A stretch of 64,000 nt of DNA. Source: Acidobacteriaceae bacterium. Its GTDB lineage: Bacteria > Acidobacteriota > Terriglobia > Bryobacterales > Bryobacteraceae. The stretch lies in assembly GCA_020247055.1 (NCBI GenBank), contig JADCJL010000172.1, forward strand, positions 22,524 to 86,523, read 5' to 3'. The notes under the pieces were generated by a model. It did no database searches, was not told the origin of the DNA, and saw only the letters and a list, made by a program, of their open reading frames with translations. Below, piece by piece: positions 25,827 to 34,121 of this stretch. Numbering within the stretch: the stretch's first letter is position 1; each line of letters opens with the position of its first letter. Position numbers and translations under genes: made by a program.

Positions 25827-26858
25827 CTAACTCAGATTCCGCAGCCATTGGATCGACGCTTCGAGGTCCTCCCGCTCCTTGGCCGCGGCCAACTCCTTGG
25901 CCACCGCCGCACGCGCCGCCAGCGGCTTCCCCTTCTCGGCCAGCGCCGCAAACCGCGCAAACTCCCACGCCGGCGTCGTGCGAAACGCCTCCCAGAACTT
26001 CGGATCGAGATACGGAAACGGCCGCGTGCCGGTGACGATAATCTCGAGCGACAGCGCCTTGCCCGGGCACAACTGCGCAAACCTCTTCACCCACCCGCCG
26101 ATGTCCACATTGCCCTCGCCCATCCGCGTCCACTGCATCGCCGCGCCCTCCGGCGTCCGCCACACGGCCGAATCGCGCACGTGGCTCGTCAGCACGTAGG
26201 GCGCCAGCGTCTCGAGCGTCAGATGCGGATCTTCAATCGCCCAGGTCGGATTGCCCGAATCGATGCAGGCGCCCACCACGTCCCGCCCCGCCTCCTCGAT
26301 CAGCATCTTCAACTCCCGCGCCTGCAGGTCCCCGCCGTGGTTCTCGACAGCAATCCGCTTGCCCGCGTCCATCGCCCGCGTCCGCACGGCGCGCAGCGTC
26401 TTCACCGTATTCTCGATGCTCTGCGCCAGCGGTGTCTTACTCGCCCGGTCGCGCCAGTCGCCCAGCACGCAGCGCACGAGCGGCGCCTCCACCACCTTCG
26501 CCGCCTCGATCATCCGCGTCAACTGCTCCTCGGCCGTGCCCTGCGCCGCGTCAAACCGCGCCGCCGTCGGGCAGATCGACAGCATGCCGATCTCGAGCTC
26601 AATCCCCAGCCGCCGCGCATGGTCCCGCACTTTTTCAAGATGCGCTCTTTCTAGACCCCCCAGAAAACGGATCTCGGAAAAATGGACTACCTTCGCCCCC
26701 TGCCGCGCGCAATAGTCCAGCAGCTCAAACGGACTCCAGCCCTGCGACCGCAAGCTGAACAGGTCGATGCCGAACTTGGCCGGAAACGCGCTGCCGGCGG
26801 CCAGCATCGGCGCCGCGGCCAGACCGGCCTGAAAGGAACGTCGGGACACCATACTCAT
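25827..26858 (-). CDS. Tat-exported sugar phosphate isomerase/epimerase-like TIM barrel
   Basis: A 343-residue protein. The start at 26858 is preferred because it overlaps the upstream stop (TAATG) and gives a Tat-type leader 'MSMVSRRSFQAGLAAAPM'; the tracked extension to 26966 lies inside the upstream gene. The body is a xylose-isomerase-like TIM barrel (AP endonuclease family 2), with 'HFSEIRFLGG', 'IAVENHGGDL', 'CIDSGNPTW' and 'LSLEIIVTG' supplying the usual metal-binding Glu/Asp/His. Acidobacteria encode many secreted members, and the substrate is unknown. Confidence 0.82.
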   Translation of the reverse strand: MSMVSRRSFQAGLAAAPMLAAGSAFPAKFGIDLFSLRSQGWSPFELLDYCARQGAKVVHFSEIRFLGGLERAHLEKVRDHARRLGIELEIGMLSICPTAARFDAAQGTAEEQLTRMIEAAKVVEAPLVRCVLGDWRDRASKTPLAQSIENTVKTLRAVRTRAMDAGKRIAVENHGGDLQARELKMLIEEAGRDVVGACIDSGNPTWAIEDPHLTLETLAPYVLTSHVRDSAVWRTPEGAAMQWTRMGEGNVDIGGWVKRFAQLCPGKALSLEIIVTGTRPFPYLDPKFWEAFRTTPAWEFARFAALAEKGKPLAARAAVAKELAAAKEREDLEASIQWLRNLS

Positions 26859-27844
26859 TAGCCTCGCAAGCATCCGGCAATCTCGGCAAGCCGCTCGACG
26901 GGCTGCCCCGGATGCATTCGATAATACAGCCTCCCCGTCGTCGCCGCGCCCAGCGCCGCCAGCCACGCCTCGGTGTGCTCCGGGGAACCCTCCACGCGCA
27001 GCAGCGCGCCGAACTGCCGCGCCGTCTCCTGCATCTGCCGCACCTCGGCGCCCAACTCCGCCGGCACACGCACCGTGATCGCCTGCACCGCCACCTCCTC
27101 ATCGCGCAGCCGCCGCAGGATCACCCGCACCTCCTCGGCCATCCCCGGCGTCCCCTCCCCCAGGGTCAAATTGATATCGAGCAGCCGCGACTCCCGCCGC
27201 AGCGCCACCGCCCCGGCCAGGTCCGTGGCCTCCCGCCGCGTCACGCCCAGCGCGCTGTAGCCCTCCCGCCAGCCATGCCGCGCCGCCGCCCACGTCAACT
27301 CCGCCCCGGCCTCGGTTTCAAAGGCCGCCACGTTCACGCCGTACTTCCGGATCACGCCCCGGAACTGCGCAAACGCGGCGTCCGGCGCCCCCACGGCGGC
27401 CACCAGCAGCGCCTCGCTCCCCTGCGGCCGCGGTTGAATCGCCCGGTCCAGCCGTTCGGCGTAGGTCGCGATCGCCTCGGTGTGCGACGGTCCAAACGGA
27501 ATCGCGTTCACCACCACCTCGGCCCCGCTCGGCGTCCGCATGCGCCCGATCAGCGTCGGCTTCGGAAACAGCGCGCTGGCCGGAGACGCCTCCGGCGCAA
27601 TGTGCAGCAGCCACGGCTCCTTGGCGTCCACGGCGACATAGACAGTCCGCGGCGCGCTCGGGTCCGCGGCGACCGACCACGGCAGCACCGTAAAGCTGCC
27701 GAGCGACAACGAATGCAGCCGCGCCGCCAACTGATGCCGCGCCGCTTCGGTCACCGGCCCGCGGCCCACCACCTGCAGCACCAGATCGGCCAGCGCCGCC
27801 GCGTCCGCCGCGCGCACGGGAAGAGTCAGCGGTACGGGACTCAT
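26858..27844 (-). CDS. Hypothetical protein, cytoplasmic, unrecognised family
   Basis: A 328-residue Ala/Arg/Val-rich protein without signal peptide or membrane helix. Alternating strands and helices such as 'AVVNAIPFG'-like ('EVVVNAIPFGPSHTEAI') and 'VAVQAITVRVPAELGAEVR' suggest an alpha/beta (possibly TIM-barrel-like) fold, but I recognise no catalytic motif. Its start overlaps the galU stop (ATGA) and its stop overlaps the next start, so it is translationally coupled inside a galU-led operon. A carbohydrate-related role is plausible from context only. Confidence 0.6.
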   Translation of the reverse strand: MSPVPLTLPVRAADAAALADLVLQVVGRGPVTEAARHQLAARLHSLSLGSFTVLPWSVAADPSAPRTVYVAVDAKEPWLLHIAPEASPASALFPKPTLIGRMRTPSGAEVVVNAIPFGPSHTEAIATYAERLDRAIQPRPQGSEALLVAAVGAPDAAFAQFRGVIRKYGVNVAAFETEAGAELTWAAARHGWREGYSALGVTRREATDLAGAVALRRESRLLDINLTLGEGTPGMAEEVRVILRRLRDEEVAVQAITVRVPAELGAEVRQMQETARQFGALLRVEGSPEHTEAWLAALGAATTGRLYYRMHPGQPVERLAEIAGCLRG

Positions 27845-28737
27845 AGCGGCAGCTTTTTGAGATACTCGCGGAACGGGCTGCCGAGATCGAATCGCTTCAA
27901 GGCAAACTCCACCGTCGCCTGCAGAAAGCCCAGTTTGTCGCCCGCGTCAAAGCGCTTGCCTTCAAACTTAAAGCCGTAAATCGGCCGGCTTCGCAGTAGA
28001 TGCTTCAGCGCATCGGTCAGTTGGATCTCGCCGCCCTTGCCCGGCTCAATCGACTCGATTGAGGTAAAAATCTCCGGCGTCAAAATGTAGCGGCCGATAA
28101 TCGCCAGGTTCGACGGCGCCTCCTCGGCCTTCGGCTTCTCCACCAGATTGCGGATCCGGAACAGCCGCCCGCTCCCCCCTTGGTGGTCAATCGGCTCGGC
28201 ATCCACCACCCCGTAGGCCGAAATGTTCTCGCGCGGCACCTCCATCAGCGCCACCACCGAGGCGCCATAAAACTCGTAGATGTCGCTCATCTGCCGCAAA
28301 CACGGAATCTCGGCATCGATAATATCGTCTGACAGCACCACCGAAAACGGCTCGTTGCCCACCAGCTCCTTGGCCCGCAGCACGGCGTGGCCCAGCCCCA
28401 GCGCCTCCTTCTGCCGCACGTAGCTTACGTCGATCATGTCCGAAATGCTGCGCACCTGCTGCAGCAGATCTTTCTTCCCCTTCGATTCAAGCAGGTGCTC
28501 CAGCTCAAAGCTGACGTCGAAATGATCCTCAATCGCGCTCTTGCCCCGGCCGGTGACGATAATGATGTTGCTCATCCCCGAATGCAACGCCTCTTCTACG
28601 CCATACTGGATCAAGGGCTTGTCCACCAGCGGGAGCATCTCCTTCGGCATGGCCTTGGTAGCGGGAAGGAACCGGGTGCCTAGACCGGCAGCGGGAAAAA
28701 CTGCTTTTCTTGGTTTAACAATCATGCGCGTTCGCAT
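27841..28737 (-). CDS. galU: UTP-glucose-1-phosphate uridylyltransferase
   Basis: A 298-residue nucleotidyltransferase that makes UDP-glucose from glucose-1-phosphate and UTP, feeding polysaccharide and glycolipid synthesis. The hallmark 'KAVFPAAGLGTRFLPATKAMPKEM' region is at the N-terminus, followed by 'PLVDKPLIQYGVEEA' and 'VVLSDDI'. Length is typical. The start could instead be the second Met ('MIVKPRKAVF'), four codons in. It is the first gene of a four-gene minus-strand unit and diverges from the hybrid regulator, sharing a 128-base spacer that contains an inverted repeat. Confidence 0.95.
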   Translation of the reverse strand: MRTRMIVKPRKAVFPAAGLGTRFLPATKAMPKEMLPLVDKPLIQYGVEEALHSGMSNIIIVTGRGKSAIEDHFDVSFELEHLLESKGKKDLLQQVRSISDMIDVSYVRQKEALGLGHAVLRAKELVGNEPFSVVLSDDIIDAEIPCLRQMSDIYEFYGASVVALMEVPRENISAYGVVDAEPIDHQGGSGRLFRIRNLVEKPKAEEAPSNLAIIGRYILTPEIFTSIESIEPGKGGEIQLTDALKHLLRSRPIYGFKFEGKRFDAGDKLGFLQATVEFALKRFDLGSPFREYLKKLPL

Positions 28738-28769
28738 CTCCTCTTGACGGGACTATTCCAACCGCGCGT

Positions 28770-28798
28770 CAGCGGGAGTACTGGTACAAATCCCGCTG
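28770..28798. repeat. Inverted repeat in the galU / regulator spacer
   Basis: A perfect 8-bp inverted repeat (CAGCGGGA / TCCCGCTG) encloses 13 bases that include two GTAC copies. It lies midway between two divergent starts, where an operator would be expected. Confidence 0.4.
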
Positions 28799-28865
28799 CG
28801 GCAGATACCAAAGTGCAATTGCATCCCGGCGTTTGGCCCCGCACACTATATTAACTTCCCTGCGC

Positions 28866-30215
28866 ATGGAGAAATCGGAACACCAGCTTTGGCCCTCCCG
28901 TGAGGTTGCCCGCCTCCTCTCACTCGTTGAGACGGAGCGGCGCTACTACGAGGACGTTCTGGCTGTCCTGCCCGTTCCTGTGGCCATTGTCCAGGCCGGC
29001 GGGAAGTTTGTTTCGGCCAACCGCGCTTTCCTGCAGTCTCGCCAGATCAAGATGGCGGAACTCGCCGCGCTCAGCCTGCCCCGCCTGCTGCCCGGGGTGC
29101 CCCTGGAGCCGGGAGTTCATGGCGAATGGCAGCTGGTGCGGATCCAGCGCTGGGATGACGAAGATTCGGACCTGCTTTTGGTCCAGCATCCCGCCGAGGG
29201 AGCGGCGCCGGCCGCCGCCGGGCCGGCGGCTTCACCCTTCGCGCTCCAGGAGGCTGCGTCGGTCGCCTCGGCCAAGCTGGCCGGGCGCGTCCTGCATGAG
29301 GCCAACAACCTCTTGATGGTACTCTCCGGCTACGGCGAGGAGATCCTCGATGCCCTGCCCCCGGAAAGCCCCGTGCGCGAGGACATGCGGGAAATTCTCC
29401 GTTCCACCGAGAGGATCAAAGGCATGTCGGCGCAGCTACAGGCTCTCGCCGCGCCGCCGAAGGCCGTACGGACCTCCTTCGATCTCGTCTCCTTCCTGCG
29501 GGCCTTCTCGGCCCGGGAACCGGGTTTGGTGTTGAGCGGCGGTCTGCCCGCACTCACCGTCACCGCCGACCGCAGTCATCTCGAGCAAATGCTGCTCACC
29601 CTCGTTCGCTACGCCGCCCGGCCCCTGGCCGTTACGCTGCGGGCGCCCTCCGCGGTGGTCATCTCCGGTCTGCCCGCCTCGCTCGTCGAAGACATGGAGC
29701 TGCTGAGTCCGGCGGCCCGGGCTTCGAGCGGAGCGCTTTCGGCCGTGCCCGGACTGCTGCTGGCCTCCCGGGTGCGCTGGCATGTGGTCGCCGAGGGTGG
29801 CGGATCCGCCCTGCATCTCGAGTTTTCGGCCGAGGCCGTAACGGCTGGTCCCGCCCGGCGCATCCTGGTTGTCGATGACGAAGAAGGCATCCGGGCCTTG
29901 GTCCGTAAGGTGTTGGAGCGCCAGGGCTTTACCGTCAACGAAGCCGAGTCGGGCAACGCCGCCGTGACGATGCTCGAACGCGACGCGACCGCCTACGACC
30001 TGTTGATTACGGACATGATGATGCCAGGTATGGACGGCCGGTCGCTCGCCGGGCGGGCGGCTCAACTGCGCCCCGGCATCCGCACACTGTTCATCTCCGG
30101 CTACACCGAGGACACCGAGGTGCAGTCCGGCCGTCTGCCCGCGGGAACCGCTTTCCTGGCCAAGCCGTTCCAGCATTCGGCGCTGGTCGACGCCGTCAAT
30201 CGGTTACTCGCCTAG
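28866..30215 (+). CDS. Hybrid sensor/response regulator with PAS domain, eroded kinase and C-terminal receiver
   Basis: A protein of about 449 residues (the tracked TTG at 28833 adds 11). A PAS-like domain (about 15-90, 'LPVPVAIVQAGGKFVSANRAFL') leads to an H-box in 'VLHEANNLLMVLSGYGEEIL' (about 143). The region where the ATP-binding domain should be keeps 'DRSHLEQMLLTLVRYAA', but the N-box asparagine and the DxGxG and GxGLG motifs are not visible. A normal receiver domain ends the protein, with 'ILVVDDEEG', the phospho-acceptor Asp in 'DLLITDMMMPGMDG' and the lysine in 'FLAKPFQ'. It probably cannot autophosphorylate and may act as a receiver or phosphotransfer scaffold. Confidence 0.8.
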   Translation: MEKSEHQLWPSREVARLLSLVETERRYYEDVLAVLPVPVAIVQAGGKFVSANRAFLQSRQIKMAELAALSLPRLLPGVPLEPGVHGEWQLVRIQRWDDEDSDLLLVQHPAEGAAPAAAGPAASPFALQEAASVASAKLAGRVLHEANNLLMVLSGYGEEILDALPPESPVREDMREILRSTERIKGMSAQLQALAAPPKAVRTSFDLVSFLRAFSAREPGLVLSGGLPALTVTADRSHLEQMLLTLVRYAARPLAVTLRAPSAVVISGLPASLVEDMELLSPAARASSGALSAVPGLLLASRVRWHVVAEGGGSALHLEFSAEAVTAGPARRILVVDDEEGIRALVRKVLERQGFTVNEAESGNAAVTMLERDATAYDLLITDMMMPGMDGRSLAGRAAQLRPGIRTLFISGYTEDTEVQSGRLPAGTAFLAKPFQHSALVDAVNRLLA

Positions 30216-30806
30216 TTCGACGCGCCGGTCGACAATCCGCCACGGTCGCGTGAACAACCGCCGCAGCGCTTCGCTGTAGATCCGATGCTCCTGCTGCAGA
30301 ATCCGGGCCGCCAGCGTCTCCGCCGTATCGCCATCTTCCACCGCCACCGCGGCCTGCAGCACAATCGGGCCGTGGTCGAGTTGCTCGTCCACGAAGTGCA
30401 CCGTGCAGCCGGCAATCTTAACCCCGTAAGCAAAGGCCTGGTGCTGCGCGTCGAGGCCCGGGAAAGCCGGCAGCAGCGACGGATGGATGTTCAGAATCCG
30501 CTGCGGGAACGCCCGGATGAATCCGGCGCTCAGAATCCGCATATAGCCCGCCAGGATCACCCAATCCACCTGATGCTCGCGCAGGGCGGCTTCCAGCCGT
30601 CGATCGTACTCTTCCCTGTCCAGCCCCTTGGACGGCAGCGAGAGCGCCTGGAGGCCCCGTTTCCGGGCCGCGGCGAGGCCTTCCGCGTCGGGCCGGTTGG
30701 AGATCACCACCGCAATCTCGGCCGGCAGGTTCCCCTGTTCGATCTGCGCGGCGATTGCCAGAAAATTCGACCCCCGTCCGGAGAGTACGATCCCCAGCCG
30801 GGTCAT
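30204..30806 (-). CDS. purN: Phosphoribosylglycinamide formyltransferase
   Basis: A 200-residue enzyme that transfers a formyl group from 10-formyl-tetrahydrofolate to GAR in purine synthesis. Motifs include the N-terminal 'GIVLSGRGSNFLAIA', 'VISNRPDAEGL', 'LAGYMRILSAGFI' and the catalytic 'ILNIHPSLLPAFPGLDAQHQA' region with Asn and His, then 'GCTVHFVDEQLDHGPI' containing the catalytic Asp. The start overlaps the purM stop (ATGA). The 3' end overlaps the convergent hybrid regulator by 12 bases. Confidence 0.95.
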   Translation of the reverse strand: MTRLGIVLSGRGSNFLAIAAQIEQGNLPAEIAVVISNRPDAEGLAAARKRGLQALSLPSKGLDREEYDRRLEAALREHQVDWVILAGYMRILSAGFIRAFPQRILNIHPSLLPAFPGLDAQHQAFAYGVKIAGCTVHFVDEQLDHGPIVLQAAVAVEDGDTAETLAARILQQEHRIYSEALRRLFTRPWRIVDRRVELGE

Positions 30807-31843
30807 ACGTAGCGTACGCGGGCGCCGCGGCGCACCGGATCCACGCTCCCGATGATAAAGCAGGGCTCGCCCATCGCCTGGAGCGCCCCCATCGCCTTAG
30901 CCGCCTGCTTGGCCCCCACGCACAAAATCATGCCAACGCCCAGGTTGAACGTCCGTCGGTAATCCTCGTCCGGCACGTTGCCGAGTTCGCGCATGTGTTC
31001 AAACAGCGGCGGCACCTGCCACGAGTTCAGCTGAATCGTCGCGCCCAGTCCCTTCGGCAGCATGCGCGGCGTGTTATCACTAATTCCGCCCCCGGTGATG
31101 TGCGCGGCGCCCTTCAGCAGCTTGGCCTTGAGCAGACCCTGGATGGCCTTCAAATAGCTGCGGTGGACCTTCAACAAAGCATTCGCCACCGTCCCGCCCA
31201 GCGCGTCGACGTGCTGATCCGGCCGGTAGCCGGCAACATCGAATAGCAGCTTCCGCGCCAGCGAGTAGCCATTGGTATGCAGACCCGTCGAAGGCAGGCC
31301 GATCAGCACATCGCCGGCCTCAATGCTCTTGCCGTCCAGCATCTTGTCGCGCTCCACCGCGCCGACGATGAACCCGGCCAGATCGTACTCACCCGGCAGA
31401 TACATCCCGGGCATCTCTGCTGTCTCGCCGCCAATCAGGGCGCACCCGTTGGCTCGACAACCGCGGGCGATCCCCTTCACAACATCCCCGGCGATCCTCG
31501 CTTCAAGCTTACCCACGGCAAAGTAGTCGAGGAAAAACAGCGGCACGGCGCCCTGCACGGCAATATCGTTCACGCAGTGGTTCACCAGGTCCTCGCCCAC
31601 CGTGTCGTGCTTTCCGGTGACAAAAGCCACCTTGAGCTTGGTGCCCACCCCGTCGGCGGAGCTGATCAGCACCGGCTTCTTCCACCCTTGCAGCAGATAA
31701 CCGGCGCCAAAGGATCCGATATCTGTCTTCACAGAGTCAGTGAACGTCTTGCGGGCGTGGGAACGGATCAACGCTACGGCGCGATCCGCTTCGTCAATGT
31801 CCACCCCGGCGTCTTTATAGGCGATCGGTTTCGAGCTTGCCAT
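30803..31843 (-). CDS. purM: Phosphoribosylformylglycinamidine cyclo-ligase (AIR synthetase)
   Basis: A 346-residue ATP-dependent cyclase of purine biosynthesis (FGAM to AIR). The family start 'YKDAGVDIDEADRAV' is present, followed by 'LISSADGVGTKLKVAF', 'GGETAEMPGMY' and the C-terminal 'HITGGGISDNTPRMLPKG' glycine-rich loop. Length is typical. It is the upstream partner of purN, translationally coupled through ATGA. Confidence 0.96.
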   Translation of the reverse strand: MASSKPIAYKDAGVDIDEADRAVALIRSHARKTFTDSVKTDIGSFGAGYLLQGWKKPVLISSADGVGTKLKVAFVTGKHDTVGEDLVNHCVNDIAVQGAVPLFFLDYFAVGKLEARIAGDVVKGIARGCRANGCALIGGETAEMPGMYLPGEYDLAGFIVGAVERDKMLDGKSIEAGDVLIGLPSTGLHTNGYSLARKLLFDVAGYRPDQHVDALGGTVANALLKVHRSYLKAIQGLLKAKLLKGAAHITGGGISDNTPRMLPKGLGATIQLNSWQVPPLFEHMRELGNVPDEDYRRTFNLGVGMILCVGAKQAAKAMGALQAMGEPCFIIGSVDPVRRGARVRYV

Positions 31844-31877
31844 GCGATACGGAAACCTCTAGGGTACCGTATGCCGC

Positions 31878-32201
31878 TTAATCGACAAAACCGCGCCACG
31901 CGTTGCCCTCATCGTCGCGCAGTAGAATGCCGCAGCTGTCCGAGATCCCGCTGATTCGCTTTCCCTGCCCGTCGTGGAACCGGTAGCGCGTTGTTCCGCC
32001 CGGCAGCAGCTCCGCCGTCCCCGTCCATTCCATGCCCTGCTGGTCCCGCAACCGCACAACCCCACCAATGCCAAAGCCCGAGAGCGTTCCCTTGCCCCGC
32101 GTCTTCTGCAAGCGGTAGAAACCATCGCGGACGGACGATCCCTTACCCTCACGGTGATACAACATATCCTGATTTTCCAAGGAATCTGGCATTACTGCCA
32201 C
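31878..32201 (-). CDS. Small hypothetical protein
   Basis: A 107-residue basic, glycine-rich protein with beta-strand-like segments ('GTLSGFGIGGVVRLRDQQG', 'YRFHDGQGKRISGISD', 'LLRDDEGNAW'). No signal peptide, membrane helix or known domain is seen. The start may be any of the Met codons at residues 1, 4 or 13. It lies 34 bases upstream of purM on the same strand and could be the first gene of that transcript. It is supported mainly by gap, strand and codon pattern. Confidence 0.5.
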   Translation of the reverse strand: MAVMPDSLENQDMLYHREGKGSSVRDGFYRLQKTRGKGTLSGFGIGGVVRLRDQQGMEWTGTAELLPGGTTRYRFHDGQGKRISGISDSCGILLRDDEGNAWRGFVD

Positions 32202-32235
32202 CGGATGATCCCTTAGGCCCCGGCCCTATTTTGCC

Positions 32236-33240
32236 TTAGCTGATGCGGGGACAAACCACCGCCACCCCAATCCCCGCCAGCGCACGCCGCAACGCCTCCA
32301 ACTGCTCTTCGCTCTCGTAGAGCCCGACAATCGCGCCGCCCGAGCCTGCGAAGTTAGCCGAGACGCCGCACGCGCGCGCCACGCGGATCATCTCAAGATT
32401 TCCGGCTCCAATCTGATAAAGCTTCGTTCGCAAATCAAAGTTAGCGTCAATCAGGGTGTGCAGCCGGACCCGGTCGCGCGTCAGGATCGCCTGCCGGCCC
32501 TGCTCGGCGAAGGACGCCCAGGTCTGCATCGCTTCGACGACGAGCGGCTCCCCCCGACGCCATCGTTCCCGGACGTTGTTGTGAAACAGTTCCGTTCCTT
32601 CGCTCAGCGAAGTCCGGTAGGCCACGTACACCCGGTCCAGCAAAGCGGGGTCGAGCGATTCGTAATCTCCGTAACCCCGCCGCTCCATTAACTCCTGAGC
32701 GAAGTCCATATAGACGACTCCCCCGTAGGCCTGAATCACCCGGTCCTGGAGTCCGGCCCCGACCCCCAGTTCCCGCGTCTCGGTTTCGAGCACGAGGTTA
32801 GCCTGAATCGGCAGCGGTATCTCAATCGAGTAGTACTGCATCAGCGCCCGCAGCGCCGCCGTAATGATGGCGCTGCTGCCGCCCATGCCCAGCCGGAGGG
32901 GTATCGTGGACTCATACTCCAGGGTGAAATTCCGCTCCGGCAGTTCGATACCTTGCTCCCGGCAATAGTCCAGGAAACGGACGAGCAGCGCCTGCACAAT
33001 GCGAATACCGCCGTAGTAACCTCGCCAGCGCGTGGAGCTATATAGATCGTCGAGACTTTCAAAAACCGGCAGATCGGCCTTGGCTGGCTTGATCTCCAGC
33101 CGGGCGCTCGGATAGAGCAGCACCCGCGCCCGGAAATTCTTGACCAGCAGGGAAATCGTTTTGCCGAAATAGCCGTCGCTCGGATTACCCAACAGACCGG
33201 CGCGGGCGTAAGCATAGGTTTCGATCATCTGGCCTCTCAT
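32236..33240 (-). CDS. GHMP kinase resembling plant glucuronokinase
   Basis: A 334-residue GHMP-superfamily kinase. It starts with 'YAYARAGLLGNPSDGYFGKT', has the ATP-binding motif 'PLRLGMGGSSAIITAAL' (about 120), 'GVGAGLQDRVIQAYGG' and the third motif 'FAGSGGAIVGL' (about 305). The N-terminal and 'GLQDR' signatures match my recollection of plant glucuronokinase, which phosphorylates D-glucuronate at C1 for the salvage route to UDP-glucuronate; other sugar-1-kinases are possible. It diverges from dtd. An ATG four codons in (33228), behind an AGAGG, is an alternative start. Confidence 0.78.
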   Translation of the reverse strand: MRGQMIETYAYARAGLLGNPSDGYFGKTISLLVKNFRARVLLYPSARLEIKPAKADLPVFESLDDLYSSTRWRGYYGGIRIVQALLVRFLDYCREQGIELPERNFTLEYESTIPLRLGMGGSSAIITAALRALMQYYSIEIPLPIQANLVLETETRELGVGAGLQDRVIQAYGGVVYMDFAQELMERRGYGDYESLDPALLDRVYVAYRTSLSEGTELFHNNVRERWRRGEPLVVEAMQTWASFAEQGRQAILTRDRVRLHTLIDANFDLRTKLYQIGAGNLEMIRVARACGVSANFAGSGGAIVGLYESEEQLEALRRALAGIGVAVVCPRIS

Positions 33241-33304
33241 GATCCCCCGCGCCCGGGCTGTCCCGCAACCGTGAGGCGGCGACGAGCGCGCATACTGGAA
33301 GCAT

Positions 33305-33799
33305 ATGCGTGCTCTCCTTCAGCGGGTTCTCCGCGCCGATATCACGGTCGATGGCGTTGTCACGGGGGCTATAGGTCCGGGCCTTCTGGTGTTCTTAGGC
33401 GTTGGGCGGGAGGACACTGAACGGGATGTATCCTACCTGGTGGACAAAATCCTCCATCTGCGCATTTTCCCCGACGAAAAAGGCAAGATGAACCGAAACC
33501 TTCGGGAGACTTCGAACGCCATCCTAGTAGCCTCCCAGTTCACCCTCTACGGTTCGACTGCAAAAGGCCGGAGGCCGAATTTCGATCAGGCCGCCCCCCC
33601 TGACTTAGCCCGCCGCCTCTATGAGTGCTTCCTCGAGCAAGCCCAGGCAGCCGGAGTGAAACTACATTGCGGTGTCTTCCAGGCGCATATGTTGGTCTCG
33701 TTGGTCAACGACGGACCGGTGACGATCCTACTTGACTCCGTAGAGGCAACCAAAGAGAAACTTGACAAATTGAAGTTAAAGACCGACTCTAGTAACTAA
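33305..33799 (+). CDS. dtd: D-aminoacyl-tRNA deacylase
   Basis: A 164-residue proofreading enzyme that removes D-amino acids (and misloaded glycine) from tRNA. The conserved 'MRALLQRVLRADITVDG' start, 'VASQFTLYGSTAKGRRPNF' (SQFTLY catalytic motif, about 78) and the Gly-cisPro motif in 'VNDGPVT' (about 140) are all present. The tail after residue 150 is lysine-rich and a little longer than usual. A GGAAG ribosome binding site is 4 bases upstream. A small basic protein gene follows 3 bases later. Confidence 0.95.
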   Translation: MRALLQRVLRADITVDGVVTGAIGPGLLVFLGVGREDTERDVSYLVDKILHLRIFPDEKGKMNRNLRETSNAILVASQFTLYGSTAKGRRPNFDQAAPPDLARRLYECFLEQAQAAGVKLHCGVFQAHMLVSLVNDGPVTILLDSVEATKEKLDKLKLKTDSSN

Positions 33800-33802
33800 A
33801 GT

Positions 33803-34114
33803 ATGGCTAAAACAACCCTGCTCGTTGACAACATCGCATTGTACGAAGCGGCTCTTGAAGGTTTGGAGTTGCAGAAGCAGCGCGTAGAAGAACAAATCCG
33901 GCAAGTACGAGCCGTCCTCAGCGGCCGGAAAGCCACTGCCGCACCCGCGGAAGCGGCGCCCGCCGCTGCTCCAGCGGAAAAAAAGAAGAAAGCCAGTGCT
34001 GCCCCTCCTGCCAAGAAGGCGCGGAAGCGGGTCCTCAGTGAAGAGGCTCGTCAACGCATCGCAGCCGCCCAGAAAAAGCGTTGGGAAAGCTTCCGCGCTG
34101 CTCAGAGCAACTAA
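33803..34114 (+). CDS. Small Lys/Ala-rich basic protein, possible nucleic-acid binder
   Basis: A 103-residue protein with an N-terminal coiled coil (about 5-42, 'YEAALEGLELQKQRVEEQI'), a long Ala/Pro/Lys low-complexity linker (about 45-80) like histone H1-type tails, and a C-terminal motif 'RKRVLSEEARQRIAAAQKKRW'. That last motif, in variants, ends many small acidobacterial and proteobacterial basic proteins and is probably DNA or RNA binding. The start is 3 bases after dtd without its own ribosome binding site, so translation is probably coupled. Function is not known. Confidence 0.7.
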   Translation: MAKTTLLVDNIALYEAALEGLELQKQRVEEQIRQVRAVLSGRKATAAPAEAAPAAAPAEKKKKASAAPPAKKARKRVLSEEARQRIAAAQKKRWESFRAAQSN

Positions 34115-34121
34115 GCTTCCT

